A stretch of DNA of 64,000 nt from Gordionus sp. m RMFG-2023 (taxonomy: Eukaryota; Nematomorpha; Gordioida; Chordodea; Parachordodidae). The notes under the pieces were generated by a model. The model had not been told where the DNA came from and did no database searches. It was given only the letters and a program-made list of their open reading frames with translations. Positions within the stretch are counted from its first letter, which is position 1. Each line of letters opens with the position of its first letter. The translations under genes and the position numbers were made by a program. Positions 13,601-23,800 of the stretch are shown here, one piece after another. Location: NCBI RefSeq assembly GCF_954871325.1, contig NC_088777.1:28435366-28499365 (forward strand), in the 5' to 3' direction.

Positions 13601-16382
13601 AATACTTATTTTAACAAATTTTCGTTAAAAAAATTCAAAAAACTTTAAAATTAACGATTATGACAAATGTCACTTTTCATTGATACATCTTCACTAAACT
13701 TATATTTACACATGTTATTAATACTTATTTTAACATATTTTCGTCAAAAAACTTTAAAAATAACGATTATGACAATTGTCACTTTTCTATGGTACATCTT
13801 CACTAAATTTTTATTTTAACATGTATTTTCTTCAAAAAACTTTAAAAATAACGATTATGACAAATGTCACTTTTCATTGGTACATCTTCATTAAATTTAT
13901 ATTTACACTTGTTATTAATACTTAATTTAACATATTTTCGTCAAAAAACTTCAAAAATAACGATTATGACAATTGTCACTTTTCATTGGTACATCTTCAC
14001 TAAATTTATATTTACACATGTTATTAATACTTATTTTAACATATTTTCGTCAAAAAACTTTAAAAATAACGATTATGACAATTGTCACTTTTGGTACATC
14101 TTCACTAAATTTTTATTTAAACATGTTTTTAATACTTATTTTAACATATTTTCTTTAAAAAAATTCAAAAAACTTTAAAAATAACTATTATGACAATTGT
14201 CATATTTCATTGGTACATCTTCAGTAAATTTATATTTACACATGTTATTAATACTTATTTTAACATATTTTCGTCAAAAAAATTCAAAAAACTTGAAAAA
14301 TAACGATTATGACAATTGTGACTTTTCTATGGTACATCTTCACTAAATTTATATTTACACATGTTATTAATACTTATTTTAACAAATTTTCATTAAAAAA
14401 ATTCAAAAAACTTATAAAAGAACGATTATGACAATTGTCACATTGAAATATTATCCTTAAAAGATCATATAAAATAACATCAAAAAAGTTTCATAAAATC
14501 CACCTCATTTAATAATAAATAGATAATTTTAAAAAAATGATAAAAGATTTCACCTAAAAGATTGTTTATTTATCTAATAAAATTCACAATATAATTCCTC
14601 AATAAAAGATGCATTTACAAAGAAGATTGTGAAAATCACTAATAAATTATTAAAAAGAATATTACATTTTTACAATATAGCAGCATATTATTTTTTTTAT
14701 TAAAAAAACATTAAATAAATAAATATATTTTCATTTCAAAATATAATAATATAAATAAAAAATATTAAATCATATCATGTTTATTTGTTGATAATAATAA
14801 AATATTTACATTAAATATAAATAAAATAAATTATTTTACTAAAATAAATAAATAATAATTAATGTTAATGCAGAATTTTGACTAATTTATTTTAGCCAAT
14901 TTTTAGGCTTAGCCTAATTAGGTTTAACCGATTTTTAGGCTTTACCTAATTAGGCTTAGCCGATTTTTCCACCTAAAATCTCGGCTAAGTCGTTTTGTAG
15001 TCGGCTAAAATTAGCCGATTACACTAGTTGGCAGTTTAAATAATCCAAATGTTTTAAAAATCAATATTATTATTTTATTTACTTAAATTATTAAGACTAT
15101 AAAAAATTTTCAAACTAGATTTTATTTTCTATTTTAATTTTTTAACACGCATCGAAATATATAAATTAATAATTGCAGGCCGTAACAGGCAAGTCTAAAA
15201 ATAATTATATATTCGGTTTTCCATATTTCTTCCTACCCGATAAAATTTGAAAATTTATACAAGATGTTCCTTTTGCAAAATTAATTGGGCTTGTTAATTT
15301 TCTTTCCACCTAAAAAAAAATCAGTTTTGATACTTATTATTAAAACACCCTATAAATCTTATAATGTAAGATTGGCTATATATTGTCAGTTGCAGCTTCT
15401 CCTTGCAAATAGGGCTGGGAATACAGAAAAAACAGCTTAGTTTTTATTTAAAAATCATTTTTTATTTTTAAATGTGAATTTTTGGGTTTAAATTATTCAA
15501 ATAACATTAAATTAATTTTTTTAAGTCCTTCAATTATGGAATTGAAGTTTAAATAATAATAGTTTAACGAGCAATACAATATATTGCACATTAAACTATT
15601 ATACTGCATAAAAACTTTAATTTTGAATTAAGAAGCTGGAAAACAAAAAATTTGACGTTTATGAAAAATTTCCAAAAACACCTAAATATATTGAAAATTA
15701 TTTTTTTATTCGCCCTTGAATTTTTAGGCGATATTATTTCTTAAATCTGGTAAAATCATATTTGAAAAAATAAATTTTATAAAAAACTCTCAAAAACTAT
15801 TTAAATAATTCGTAAACTAAAAATTCGCATTATAGCAATACTTTTTGATAATATTTTTTTTTAAATAATTAAATTAAATAGATATTAAGTTAAAAATGGG
15901 CTTTGAATAGGATTAAGATAGATTAACATTAATCTATTTGATTATATATATATATAAACAGGGCCAACCTTACAATTGCCTTCCCATCCGTCCACTAGTA
16001 ATACAAATCATCCAAATCTTACTAGAGTAGCACAACCATTCAGCGAAAATTTTCTATTTCATTCTCACAATAAAGCTTCACCCATTCCTGCTAATTCTCA
16101 ATCCACCAACATAAACAATACAACATCCTTGGCTCAGAATATTCCTCCAAAGTAAAATTTATTTCGTATATCATTGTAATTTGAACCAATTTTTTGGTCT
16201 AAAAGATTTATATTAATGATAACTTTTATTTTTCACATTTAAATTTTCAAATAAATCATATAATTAGTTTAAAAGGTAATAACAGCAATACCCATAAAAA
16301 ATGGACCTGCAATCATTGTACTTTCGTTAATGAACGCTTGAGTAGAGATGCTTGCGAAGTTTGTGGATTGCCGGCTGATTGA
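1475..16382 (+). CDS. NPLOC4: NPLOC4 / Npl4, C-terminal part (7 exons)
   Basis: Npl4 pairs with Ufd1 and the AAA ATPase p97 (VCP) to bind and unfold ubiquitinated proteins in ER-associated degradation and other extraction pathways. Exons 1475-1601, 1736-1896, 2140-2316, 9310-9432, 11224-11335, 15962-16151 and 16286-16382 all have GT-AG borders and compatible phases. They total 987 nt, or 328 codons plus TGA. Recognised blocks in order are DTYFLSASEC, NICRLS..YGSKF and HFEGYQVSEQC, then YVPDVFYK, YGNEVTQ, VYTF, NDFHLLIFL and the NZF finger WTCNHCTFVN..CEVCGLP. The NPL4 zinc-finger region and N-terminal UBX-like domain should lie left of the window. Introns of 134-243 nt alternate with transposon-filled ones of 1.8-7.0 kb. 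Family assignment rests on remembered Npl4 sequence. Confidence 0.93.
1736..1896 (+). CDS. NPLOC4: NPLOC4 exon b
   Basis: It begins after TTTTCTAG and completes the glycine codon split by the previous intron. It encodes DENESIHFEGYQVSEQC and ends VPDVFYK at a GTAAAT donor, phase 0. These are among the most conserved Npl4 strings. Confidence 0.93.
2140..2316 (+). CDS. NPLOC4: NPLOC4 exon c
   Basis: The acceptor TATACAG leads into TKDEYGNEVTQQ, and the exon continues through PVYTF and FPLENR to DDNQ at a GTAGGT donor (59 codons, phase 0). It is followed by a 7-kb intron. Confidence 0.92.
2825..3244. mobile_element. hAT MITE, CAGAGACC termini
   Basis: It starts CAGAGACC and ends GGTCTCTG. Flanks TTCTGAAC and TTCTGAGG match at 6 of 8 positions, a decayed 8-bp TSD. 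Near the ends are GC-rich words (GGCCGGGC, GGACCTGGGC) like those of the other GC-patched MITEs. A minus-strand open frame across it (2730-2921) is not a gene. Confidence 0.7.
3253..4539. other. intronic AT-rich spacer
   Basis: This is part of NPLOC4 intron 3. I see no exon, RNA gene or complete element. A short GGTAAATTTCCC motif near 3780 recalls the MITE at the left edge. Confidence 0.5.
5458..7383 (+). mobile_element. hAT element with AACGCGTTCG subterminal repeats
   Basis: Its ends TAGTGTTGTAAG and CTATAGCACTA-type termini are flanked by exact 8-bp duplications CTTTAAAG (5450-5457, 7384-7391). Subterminal words GAACGCGTTCG and CGTGAACGCG repeat at both ends. Coding traces on + are a BED-like stretch with KSSGSNLKRHL near 5890-5940 and the C-terminal dimerisation signature IPSSAPVERVF near 7013-7053. 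The frame is broken and a GC-headed repeat sits between the two. It is nested inside the hAT at 5081-8192. Confidence 0.92.
6515..6998 (-). repeat. GC-headed SINE-like repeat, copy 1
   Basis: Read on the - strand, the repeat starts near 6998 with TTTGGACCGATGGGTCCC. It has a ~140-bp GC-rich head (words GATCGGGGGTCCGGGATGG and CAGGGGGCCGGG) and then an AT-rich tail of about 330 bp that becomes A-rich. The same sequence occurs in the opposite orientation at 42850-43293. Open frames over the head (6848-7039) are not shared as protein between the copies. Confidence 0.75.
7782..7925 (-). pseudogene. N-terminal piece of hAT transposase
   Basis: Starting from ATG at 7925 on the - strand, the frame reads MSSPRDIQIVESDSDND, an acidic leader of about 47 residues, then stops. 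The BED-like segment follows in another frame toward 7680. It belongs to the hAT at 5081-8192 and cannot encode an active transposase as it stands. Confidence 0.5.
8531..9309. other. intron end, no gene seen
   Basis: This is the remainder of NPLOC4 intron 3. It contains a C-run near 8857 followed by CCTGCGGATGTGGGTG, and many A/T runs. Nothing codes here before the acceptor of the exon at 9310. Confidence 0.5.
9310..9432 (+). CDS. NPLOC4: NPLOC4 exon d
   Basis: The acceptor AAATTTAG is followed by 41 codons, TFYSFAHHVKPYLND then SLNDFHLLIFLANMD, ending PMR at a GTAATT donor. The helix matches the Npl4 segment around SDFHLLLFL. It has no start codon of its own and reads only as an internal exon. 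Confidence 0.88.
9955..11030. repeat. diverged tandem repeat in NPLOC4 intron 4
   Basis: Two words alternate. Word A (GAAGTTGGCGGAACGACTTGA and variants) falls near 9963, 10365, 10692 and 10976. Word B (ACCGGCGAAATCAA ... ACTGAGTTATAAGCAAAATA) falls near 10040, 10183, 10454 and 10760. Units of roughly 280-400 bp have diverged strongly, with partial units between. No open frame runs through it, and it looks like an old minisatellite-like array or a degenerate satellite fragment. Confidence 0.7.
11224..11335 (+). CDS. NPLOC4: NPLOC4 exon e
   Basis: The acceptor TTTATAG leads to NDMDKLLLALKNKDLA, then WCNLDNWLTLQKLIEMEG. It corresponds to the helical Npl4 segment that precedes the linker to the zinc finger. 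It ends in phase 1 at GTTACT, 41 bp before the foldback element. Confidence 0.88.
11920..12640 (+). repeat. left 119-bp tandem array (7 units)
   Basis: The 12-bp palindrome TGACAATTGTCA recurs at 11921, 12040, 12159, 12277, 12388, 12508 (variant) and 12619, giving spacings of 111-120 bp. Each unit continues with TAATCGTTATTTTTAAAG, GACGAAAATATGTT and GTGAAGATGTACCA. Short minus-strand open frames here are repeat artefacts. Confidence 0.93.
12960..14445 (-). repeat. right 119-bp tandem array (14 units)
   Basis: The same unit appears in reverse orientation, with palindrome copies at 12981, 13101, 13199, 13318, 13423, 13542, 13661, 13770, 13858, 13967, 14076, 14191, 14310 and 14429. Units shortened to 88-115 bp arise from internal deletions near the ACATGTTATTAATAC and AAATTC stretches. 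A few palindromes carry one change (TGACAAATGTCA). The array is twice as long as its partner. Confidence 0.93.
15035..15961. other. intron end, no gene seen
   Basis: This is the tail of NPLOC4 intron 5 after the foldback element. It is AT-rich with a short (TA) run just before the AACAG acceptor. No element or RNA gene was recognised. Confidence 0.5.
15962..16151 (+). CDS. NPLOC4: NPLOC4 exon f (linker)
   Basis: The acceptor AACAG is followed by an open stretch of low-complexity linker rich in Ser, Asn, Pro and Thr (PTLQLPSHPSTSNTN to LAQNIPPK), then a GTAAAA donor in phase 2. It is called from exact phase match with both neighbours and from its position. The linker is not conserved in the family. 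Confidence 0.82.
16286..16382 (+). CDS. NPLOC4: NPLOC4 terminal exon, NZF finger
   Basis: The acceptor AACAG completes an Asn codon. The exon encodes WTCNHCTFVN and CEVCGLPAD, then TGA. Four cysteines with C-x2-C ... C-x2-C spacing and the TF dipeptide form the ubiquitin-binding NZF (RanBP2-type) finger that ends animal Npl4. It is absent from the yeast protein. Confidence 0.93.
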
Positions 16383-16973
16383 AAAATTGCATAAATATTT
16401 AATGATGTTGACAATTTTATTATAATTTTGTCTATTCATCACCCCTTGGCGTTTATCATCATTACTAATATATCATATTTTTTTTTATACTTATTTGAAA
16501 GTCGAAATTAGCCTACATTAATAATTACAGGTTTTATCAAATTAATGATAGTGATTGAATACTGGAAAATTTTTATTATGTTATTTGGTGGCAACACTTC
16601 ACCTGATTAACTTTTTTGATTAAAATTTATCGATTTTATTTTATCAAGGCCTTTCCCATATTTTTTTATTCCTACTAATTATTTATTTCATTCTACACAA
16701 TTTATTCCCGATTGTTATAAATTAAATGTAAAAATATGTAATATTTGCTTTTATTTAATTTTAGTATAAAATTGAAGTCATTTATAATATTTATGGGACA
16801 AATTTATTAAATTAAAAATTGACGCTGAAAATAAAAATTATGTTGAATAGTCTACAAAATTGGTTTGGCCATGAGGTAAATTATAAGTGATAAGAATATA
16901 GTATTGTTGAATAGGTTAAGACACAATTATAAGTCAACAATCCAGATTATTTAATTTAGACCAGGGTCATTCC

Positions 16974-19167
16974 ATATCAAATCAATTACTATACAACCCG
17001 ACCATCTCAGATTTTGCTGAAATTTGGTATATATGTTAATGAAGTGTTGTAATTGACGAATCCAAAATATTAGCCCCTTAACTACTAGAACCGGAGATAT
17101 AGGGTCTCAAAGTAGCTCTGCGAGGCCATTTTTTGAAAAAAATGATTTTTTAAAATTGGGATAACTTATTTATCTATCATGGCTCATTTTATAGCCCTAA
17201 GTAAACTCTTCCACATATTTTAAATGGAATTAATTTTTAATTTATAAATTTTTTTAAAATTGCGGTCAAAAATTTGTAATTCATTTTTTTAAATGTTAGT
17301 GTAAATTTTTTTTCCAATTTTCAGATATTTTATAAAGAGTATCAAGAACTGTTCATATAAAAGTGGTAAAAAAAAGAATTAAGTAGAAAAAATCCAAAAA
17401 ATAAAAAAACCGCTAGATGGCGTTAATAATTTTAAATAGCTTAAAATTTAATTTTTGAAAATATAAGTCAATATACCTTTTATTTATATCCTATAATATA
17501 ATATTTGTTGAATAAAATCGCATTTTAGCACAAAAATAAATTTCCGCTAGATAGCGCAAGTATTCTAAAATAGATAAAAACCTCATTTTTGTGAAATATG
17601 TCAGTAGATATTTTTATTTATTCTTTAATATTTATTAATTTAATTCATAGTAAAATTACTTATAGTATAGAAGCTTGGTATTGATTTCCATAAATTTAAT
17701 TTCTTTACAGCCATTTCGGATTCTTCACAAGTTAGATTATAAGTTCTTCCTGTAGTGGTCAAAAGTTGGACAACAGTTAGAATATCATTTTCGGAAGAAT
17801 AAGAATATCGGGTATCGATGGATGATAAAAGGAATTAGATTTTCCATTAGGGTGTATTATAACCTTTACCTCCTCAGGACTAATAATGGCTAGTATATAT
17901 AAGCCACCCACCATTCATCATCATAAAAGCATGTAACATACCCTTTTATATCATTGGTTGATACCTCGCCTATTCGATTTTGAATATAGCACTGGAATAT
18001 TTTTTCGTAATTATTTGTGATAAGCTAACAGGATAAACTGAATGAATTTTTTGAGTTCCAGGAATGGAAAGAGCTTTTGAAAACCAATCTTTTAAAAATT
18101 CTTTCTCCTCTTGGTATTCTTCATGGGATGTATAAGAAAAATGAATATTTTTTATATTTTCCTCAGCGAATTTAAAGATATTGCAAGGAGATTTTATTTG
18201 ATTTTCATAAGGTCGTTGTAAGCTGGCCCGTGCAGTCAAGCGTTTCACAGTTCCCCCTATTCCATCGCAGGCACTTTTCCCATGCGCAGTAGCAAAGAAA
18301 TGCCATTATGCTGAGATAACGAAGTCTACCTGATGATAACACAAGTTTATGAAATTTTTCCTGTTTTTATATTGGGCCGTGGACCCATTGGAATAATAAT
18401 AAATGTATTTAGACTCTGATAAAAAGTAATTTTTTTTGAAATAATCATGTATTATGTTCCAGCGACTCTATGGCAACATAACTTATATGATTCAATGAAT
18501 CATTAACTTTGTAATATAGATAATTAATTTAAATCATATTTATCTATTTTAGAATACTTGCGCTATCTAGCGGGAATTTTATTTTTGCGCCAAAATGCGA
18601 TTTTATTCAATAAATATTATATTATAGGATTTAAATAAAAGGTAGATTGACTTATATTTTCAAAAATTAAATTTTAGGCAATTTAAAATTATTAACGCCA
18701 TCTAGCGGTTTTTTTTTTGGATTTTTTCTACTTAATTCTTTTTTTACCACTCTGAAAATTTTTATATGAACAGTTCTTGATACTCTTTACAAAATATCTG
18801 AAAATTGGAAAAAAATTTATACTAACATTTAAAAAAATTAATTACAAATTTTTGATCGCAATTTAAAAAAAATTTATAAATTCAAAATTAATTCCATTTA
18901 AAATATGTGGAAGAGTTTACTTAGGCCTATAAAATGTGATAGATAAATATACTACATTTAATAATAAAGTTATCCCAATTTTAAAAAATTATTTTTTTCG
19001 AAAAATGACCTAGCAGAGCTATTTTGAGACCCTATATCTCCGGTTCTAGTAGAGTTAAGGGGCTAATATTTTGGATTCGTCAATTACAACACTTCATTAA
19101 CTTATATATTTAAGCAAAATCTTAGATGGTCGGGTTGTAAAGTGATTGATTTGATATGGAATCACCC
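16974..19167 (-). mobile_element. long-TIR (Sola-like) transposon, internally deleted
   Basis: It begins GGGTCATTCCATATCAAATC and ends in its inverted match GATATGGAATCACCC, flanked by the 4-bp duplication ACCA (16970-16973, 19168-19171). The inverted repeats are about 600 bp long (16974-17577 and 18553-19167) and include CGCTAGATGGCG and GCTAGATAGCGC words. A transposase C-terminal fragment lies between them on the - strand. It fills the gap between the 3' ends of NPLOC4 and POLR3E. The superfamily name is an inference from the TSD length. Confidence 0.85.
17690..18330 (-). pseudogene. C-terminal transposase fragment of the long-TIR family
   Basis: On the - strand the sequence reads HFFATAHGKSACDGIGGTVK, then RLTARASLQRPYENQ, NIKNIHFSYTS and, after a break, TTGRTYNLTCEESE. 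These strings match the same region of the larger element (43300-43957), for example ASLQRPYTDQI and TGRTYNISQN. The H-G-K-x-A-C-D-G-I-G block is well conserved in a family found in many invertebrate genomes, usually annotated as uncharacterized. The N-terminal two-thirds is missing. Confidence 0.75.
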
Positions 19168-19271
19168 ACCATGTTTTTGGGCCGAGTTAATAAATAAATT
19201 ATTTTTATCAGACTATTTTTTTCAAATCCAGGCTGGGACTAAAATTATGACATCTGCTTGTCTACATTATA

Positions 19272-19589
19272 TAAAGTCTGCAATGGGCACGTTTTTACGT
19301 GCGTGGGCAAGAATTCTAAAATATTTTAAACATTGGACGGGTCAAAAAATAATGGGCCAGTGAATTTGAAATATTTGTCGGGCAAAATGAGCAGAACAGA
19401 CTTCTATTTATTAAAAATTAGTTTTTTTATTTCACAATATTGCATATTTTATAAGTTTAAGTATAAATACATTAAAATAAATGAGCCAAATCAACAAATA
19501 AAAGAATTTTAAAAAATTGGGTGGGCGGTTTAACTAAATTTTTTAATAAATGGGCGAGTGGGTTGAAACCCCTCTATTGCAGACCTCTA
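19272..19589. mobile_element. TAGAGGTCTGCAA-family MITE
   Basis: The left end TAAAGTCTGCAATGGGC and the right end TTGCAGACCTCTA form an inverted pair, with G/C-rich words (GGGTGGGCGG) near the right end. Related copies are at 28590-28919 and from 37232. The target duplication is not recognisable. Confidence 0.65.
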
Positions 19590-20403
19590 ATATAATGTAT
19601 AAAGTTTTGGGGATTTGAATATCAATTTTAAATAATTTACCGAGGATGATTTTTAAATTTGAAAAATGTCAGGAAATGTAATCCAACATGTGTAGAGTAT
19701 ACCTATTCTAATAACTTCATATAATCAATTTTACCAGAAACTATTAAATTACTTTTAATTTATATTAAATTTAAAAATCGCCCTCGGTAAATGATTTAAA
19801 ATGAAGTTTCCGAAGGTTAGCCAACTAACCTTTAGAGATTTGAATAAATTGAGGTCAAATTTTTTTTTAATATCTTCAAATTCATTAACACTATATTAGG
19901 AAAAGAGCGGTAATATTAAATTATTCTGCAAGACACTAACGATTTTTTTTATTACAATGAAACAATAATATGGCATAAAATTCGCGTAAAATTATAAATA
20001 AGATTCAATTTACATAATTATAATTCATTACATTACAAATGCGATTGATATAACGAATATATACTTATCTACAATTTATCGTGATTAGAAAATTTTATAA
20101 TCCAGATATAAGAATAATATTATAAAAACGATTCCTCCCATAAGCAAATAAAATAGTTATATGCCTTCATGGCTATTAGAAACAATTTTAATTTATATGG
20201 TCTAAAAAGGGCCACACCTTTTTATCATCTATAGGCAAAATATAATAAAGGTTTAGGTAATATTTTTTGGCTTAGCCTTTTTTTAGAGCGCCTAAATTGA
20301 AATCCTTAGCACTAATAGCAATTGTTTTAATGTGTATTAAGTTTGGATTTTTTAAAATTCCATATAAACCTAAAATTAATTAACGTAAAAGGTAGAGCAA
20401 TAT
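19590..20403. other. 3' flank of POLR3E
   Basis: This is AT-rich sequence between a MITE and the POLR3E stop codon. It presumably holds the POLR3E 3' untranslated region on the - strand. No further exon that could encode a winged-helix C-terminus was seen. Confidence 0.5.
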
Positions 20404-20896
20404 TTAACGTTTTCCTCGCGATTTCTTTTTAGGCGAAACCTTATTGTCTTTTTTCTTCCCGCGAAAATAATTATCTTCTGAATTTACAATAAAATATTCT
20501 TCCTTTTTAACCGATTCTTTTTTCAAATCTAAAACTATTTCATCATTATCATTTTCGCAATTTTCAGTGCCATTAACTGCATTTATTATTGTGATATTTT
20601 GGTTATCGACTGGCATAGGTTTGTTAGGAGAGTCGTAACTTGTTATTTCGTCTATTTTTTTCTGAAAAGGTTCTAAATTTTGTGGATCAAAAAATTCTCT
20701 TAACATATGATCGTTCAAGGATACATTATGATTCGTTGATTTAAAGGAATTTGATAAGTGCGAAGAGATATTTTTATAAATTTGGGTTTTTCTAAGCGTT
20801 TTAAGTATCTCAAACCGGCGTAAAGTATCGGTGTCTAAAGTTGAGTTAATGAATTCAGTATCTCGATCGAATTTAAACACCCAACCTATTTTGGGT
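20404..20896 (-). CDS. POLR3E: POLR3E last exon
   Basis: The acceptor TTCTCTTAG is followed by PKIGWVFKFDRDTEFINST, then DTLRRFEILKTLRKTQ, which match the RPC5 segment around NKGWEFILPYD. After that come about 110 poorly conserved residues with an acidic patch (ENCENDNDEIVLD) and a basic nuclear-type tail (KVSPKKKSRGKR) ending at TAA. The true exon starts at the splice site, not at the GTG at 20880. Confidence 0.85.
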
Positions 20897-23800
20897 CTAA
20901 GAGAAAGAAAGGTAACAGAAAAAAAAATTGGTGGTTAAATAATATATTAAATATTTGATTATCATTTAAATACGGGTCTCTTTTTGTTATTTGCATTCTT
21001 TCTTTTTCAATATTATCAGTACGATGAGGCGGTCACTATCGGAGGTTTTACAGCCTCTTTATAAAATTTTCCAATACTTATATCAAATTTTAAAACATTT
21101 GTTATCAAGTTTTTTAGGAAAAAATCAATTTTCATTAAAAAAGAAAATTAAACTTTAATAGCGCCACACCCTTTAATATGCCTTGCACATCTTCACTCCG
21201 TATATTAAGAAAGTGGTTTAATTTTTGCCTTGTAATTACTATTTCGCAGTTCGAATCATCATTTCTGGTAGCAAAATAACTAAAAAATGTATAAATATTT
21301 ATTTTTATTAACAACTTTTGAGATGAAATCTCAAAGTTCTATAGCAAAAATTGTTAAAATACATACAACAGTAGACATCGCTAAAAATATACCAAAATAG
21401 GATTAATGTAACGATTTAAACAATTAAATATTATTTTTAGGAAGTGGTAGCAATTAAACCATTATTTTTTTTCTTCTTCTTTTATTCGACCCTATATTTT
21501 TCTGAAACCAACCTATTAGGTGAAGTTAGAGGCTAGAGATATGGATTGGGTAGGATTTGTATTAAAATTAATGGCAAATAGCTATCCACTTACCCATTTT
21601 TAGAAGTACTAATATAATTTAATAATTAGTAAAAGCATACAATTTAAGACTACTCCTTCTTTGTTTTTACATCCTTGAAATTTTTAGATGGTAGTTATGA
21701 TATTTCGTCGCTTTCATCCATTATAAATGGTGTGAATTTTTGGTATTTTTACTTTTATTAATTTATATTTTTTAATGTTGATAAATAAAACTAAACTCAA
21801 AAAATATTTCAGGGATAACAAAAGTACCACCTATCAATCATTTTAAATAAAATTGCATAATCAATACAGATAAAATTTTATCAATTTAATTAGATTTTAT
21901 ATGGAAATACAATGCTAATAATATAAGCATGTTTAATTGATTTATATTAAATTTACTTTAAAATAATATAACTCAAATCTTTAAATAATAAATTTTTTAT
22001 CATTATCTATTTTGTATATAAATTCTCATAATATCTAGTAATAATGAGAAAACTTGGGAATTAAAACAAGGGCCTTATGTAAAATATATTTCGCATTTTT
22101 TATTTATAAGTTGTTTTAACCCCTTTTTATTAGTAGTTGATGTGTTTTGAATCGATAAATCAAATAAAAAAAGTATAAAATCCCGGCATTGTCTCAGTAT
22201 CTTGAAGGTATCCCAAGGAGGGTCTGAAATTACATTTGAATTATTAAGTCTCTTAGAACTTTTGAGTTGTTTGTTAAGCAACGATATGTGTGGTTTAATA
22301 TCTGTTTTAAGTGTGTGAGATATATGATCTAAAGTTTCCGTACTGGACTCAGAGTTAGTATCTTCATCAGGGCAAGGAAAGATGTATTCGCTTTTTTTAT
22401 TATAGGAATAAAAATTTGAGATAAAAACTAAATCTTATAGTGGTAAATTTAATAAAAAAATAGCCCTACTGACAGTGGCGTATCCAGGATTTTCTTATAG
22501 GGGTGGGGGGGGGGCTTTTTTTGGGGGCTTCGCCCCCAAACCCCTTTTACCTGGCCTTCGACCAGCTTTCCCGCGGCCTTCGGCCGGGTCTTATGTTTTA
22601 GCTATTCTATTAAATTATTCATAATTATATTTCTATTTTTAACTATTATTTACTAATTCGTGCTTATGGATATTACAAGCCTATTTATATTATTTCAAGT
22701 TGGTATATTATATTTAATAAAGTTTTTTTAAATGTAAAGTTGAAATAAAGTGTAATGTCATTTTTTTTATAAAATTTGCTTTAAAAACTAGCCTCAGCTT
22801 AAATTCTCATACAATATAAGTAGAATATAATTTTTTTATTGAAAATAATATTGACTAGAAAATAATTAAATTAACAAGTTTTTTTAAACTTCTTATCAAA
22901 TACAATATTAAACAAAATATTTTCTATAATTATAATGTGATTTTTAATTTTCGTGGGAATGTTGCAAATTCATCAAGAATTTCGTTTGTCGTTGGAACCA
23001 AATCTCTGTGGATATTTAACAGAGCTAACCCATTTAGCCGAGATTCAGTACTTCGTAAATATGTTTTCAACCTTCTCAAGTTAGAAAAAGTCCTTTCATT
23101 CGTACATGTTGTAATAGGCAAACATGCAAGAATATAAAACAACTTCAAAATATTAGGAAATTGAGCCAAGGTTTCTTTACACCAATTGAGCGCATCAATA
23201 GCATGCTCAGGTAAAATAGCTAAACGTAGTAAATATTTATACCACAATTCGAATTCACTGATTAAATTTATTTCAGTATCAATCTCATAGGAATAAAATT
23301 TTGCTAAATATTTAATTTTACCAATAGTGGCATTAGAAAACGAAGAAGGATCTTTAGGTAATAAAACTTGAAGATTGCTAAAGACTTGTTTTTTATCTAA
23401 AAACCGTACTTTTATTTGCGACAAAAGAGTATCTAAGAATGGGATGAAAATGGATATTTTATAATATTCTTCAGTTGAGCCAATATTTATTTTACATCTC
23501 AATAATGGCCTAGGTGCTAGACGAAGTTTAATTAGTGTTATATCATAAAATTTAGCCTTCGATCCAACGTCTAGATAAATATTATGAAAATAATTATCTA
23601 CATTCATTCTTATTGTATCTACCTGTTCATAGATATTTTCCGCCAAATCAATAACCTGAACCAAATCTAAATTTGGTTTTTGTAAATTTCTACAAAGTAG
23701 TGAGCTAAAAATAATTTATTGATGCAACTAGCAGCAAAACTCTGATTGATCAATTGAATTCAATAATGATATCACTTCTGACGACATATTACTTTTTTTC

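Larger units (their letters stand above)
11377..15026. mobile_element. 3.65-kb foldback element with internal arrays
   Basis: Its ends TAGTGTTGCGTAATCGGCTA and TTAGCCGATTACACTA are flanked by exact 8-bp duplications GTTGGCAG (11369-11376, 15027-15034). Each arm runs in mirror image: about 140 bp of repeated GGCTAAGCCTAAAAATCGG words, about 400 bp of unique AT-rich sequence, then a tandem array of a ~119-bp unit. The arms meet at a ~300-bp AT-rich centre (12660-12940). No transposase is present. The 8-bp TSD and TAGTG ends point to hAT mobilisation. The architecture recalls Drosophila FB and Galileo elements, but no sequence kinship is claimed. Confidence 0.93.

Noticed and set aside
12412-14178. 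Six or more short open frames on both strands with repeated residues such as FIGTSSLN and KFLFKHV
   Set aside because: They are translations of the 119-bp tandem units. The same peptide recurs with each unit and changes frame with each indel, so they are not genes.
11920-14445. CRISPR-like regular array
   Set aside because: Units are near-identical over their full ~119 bp with no unique spacers, they are arranged in inverted arms of a transposable element, and the genome is eukaryotic.
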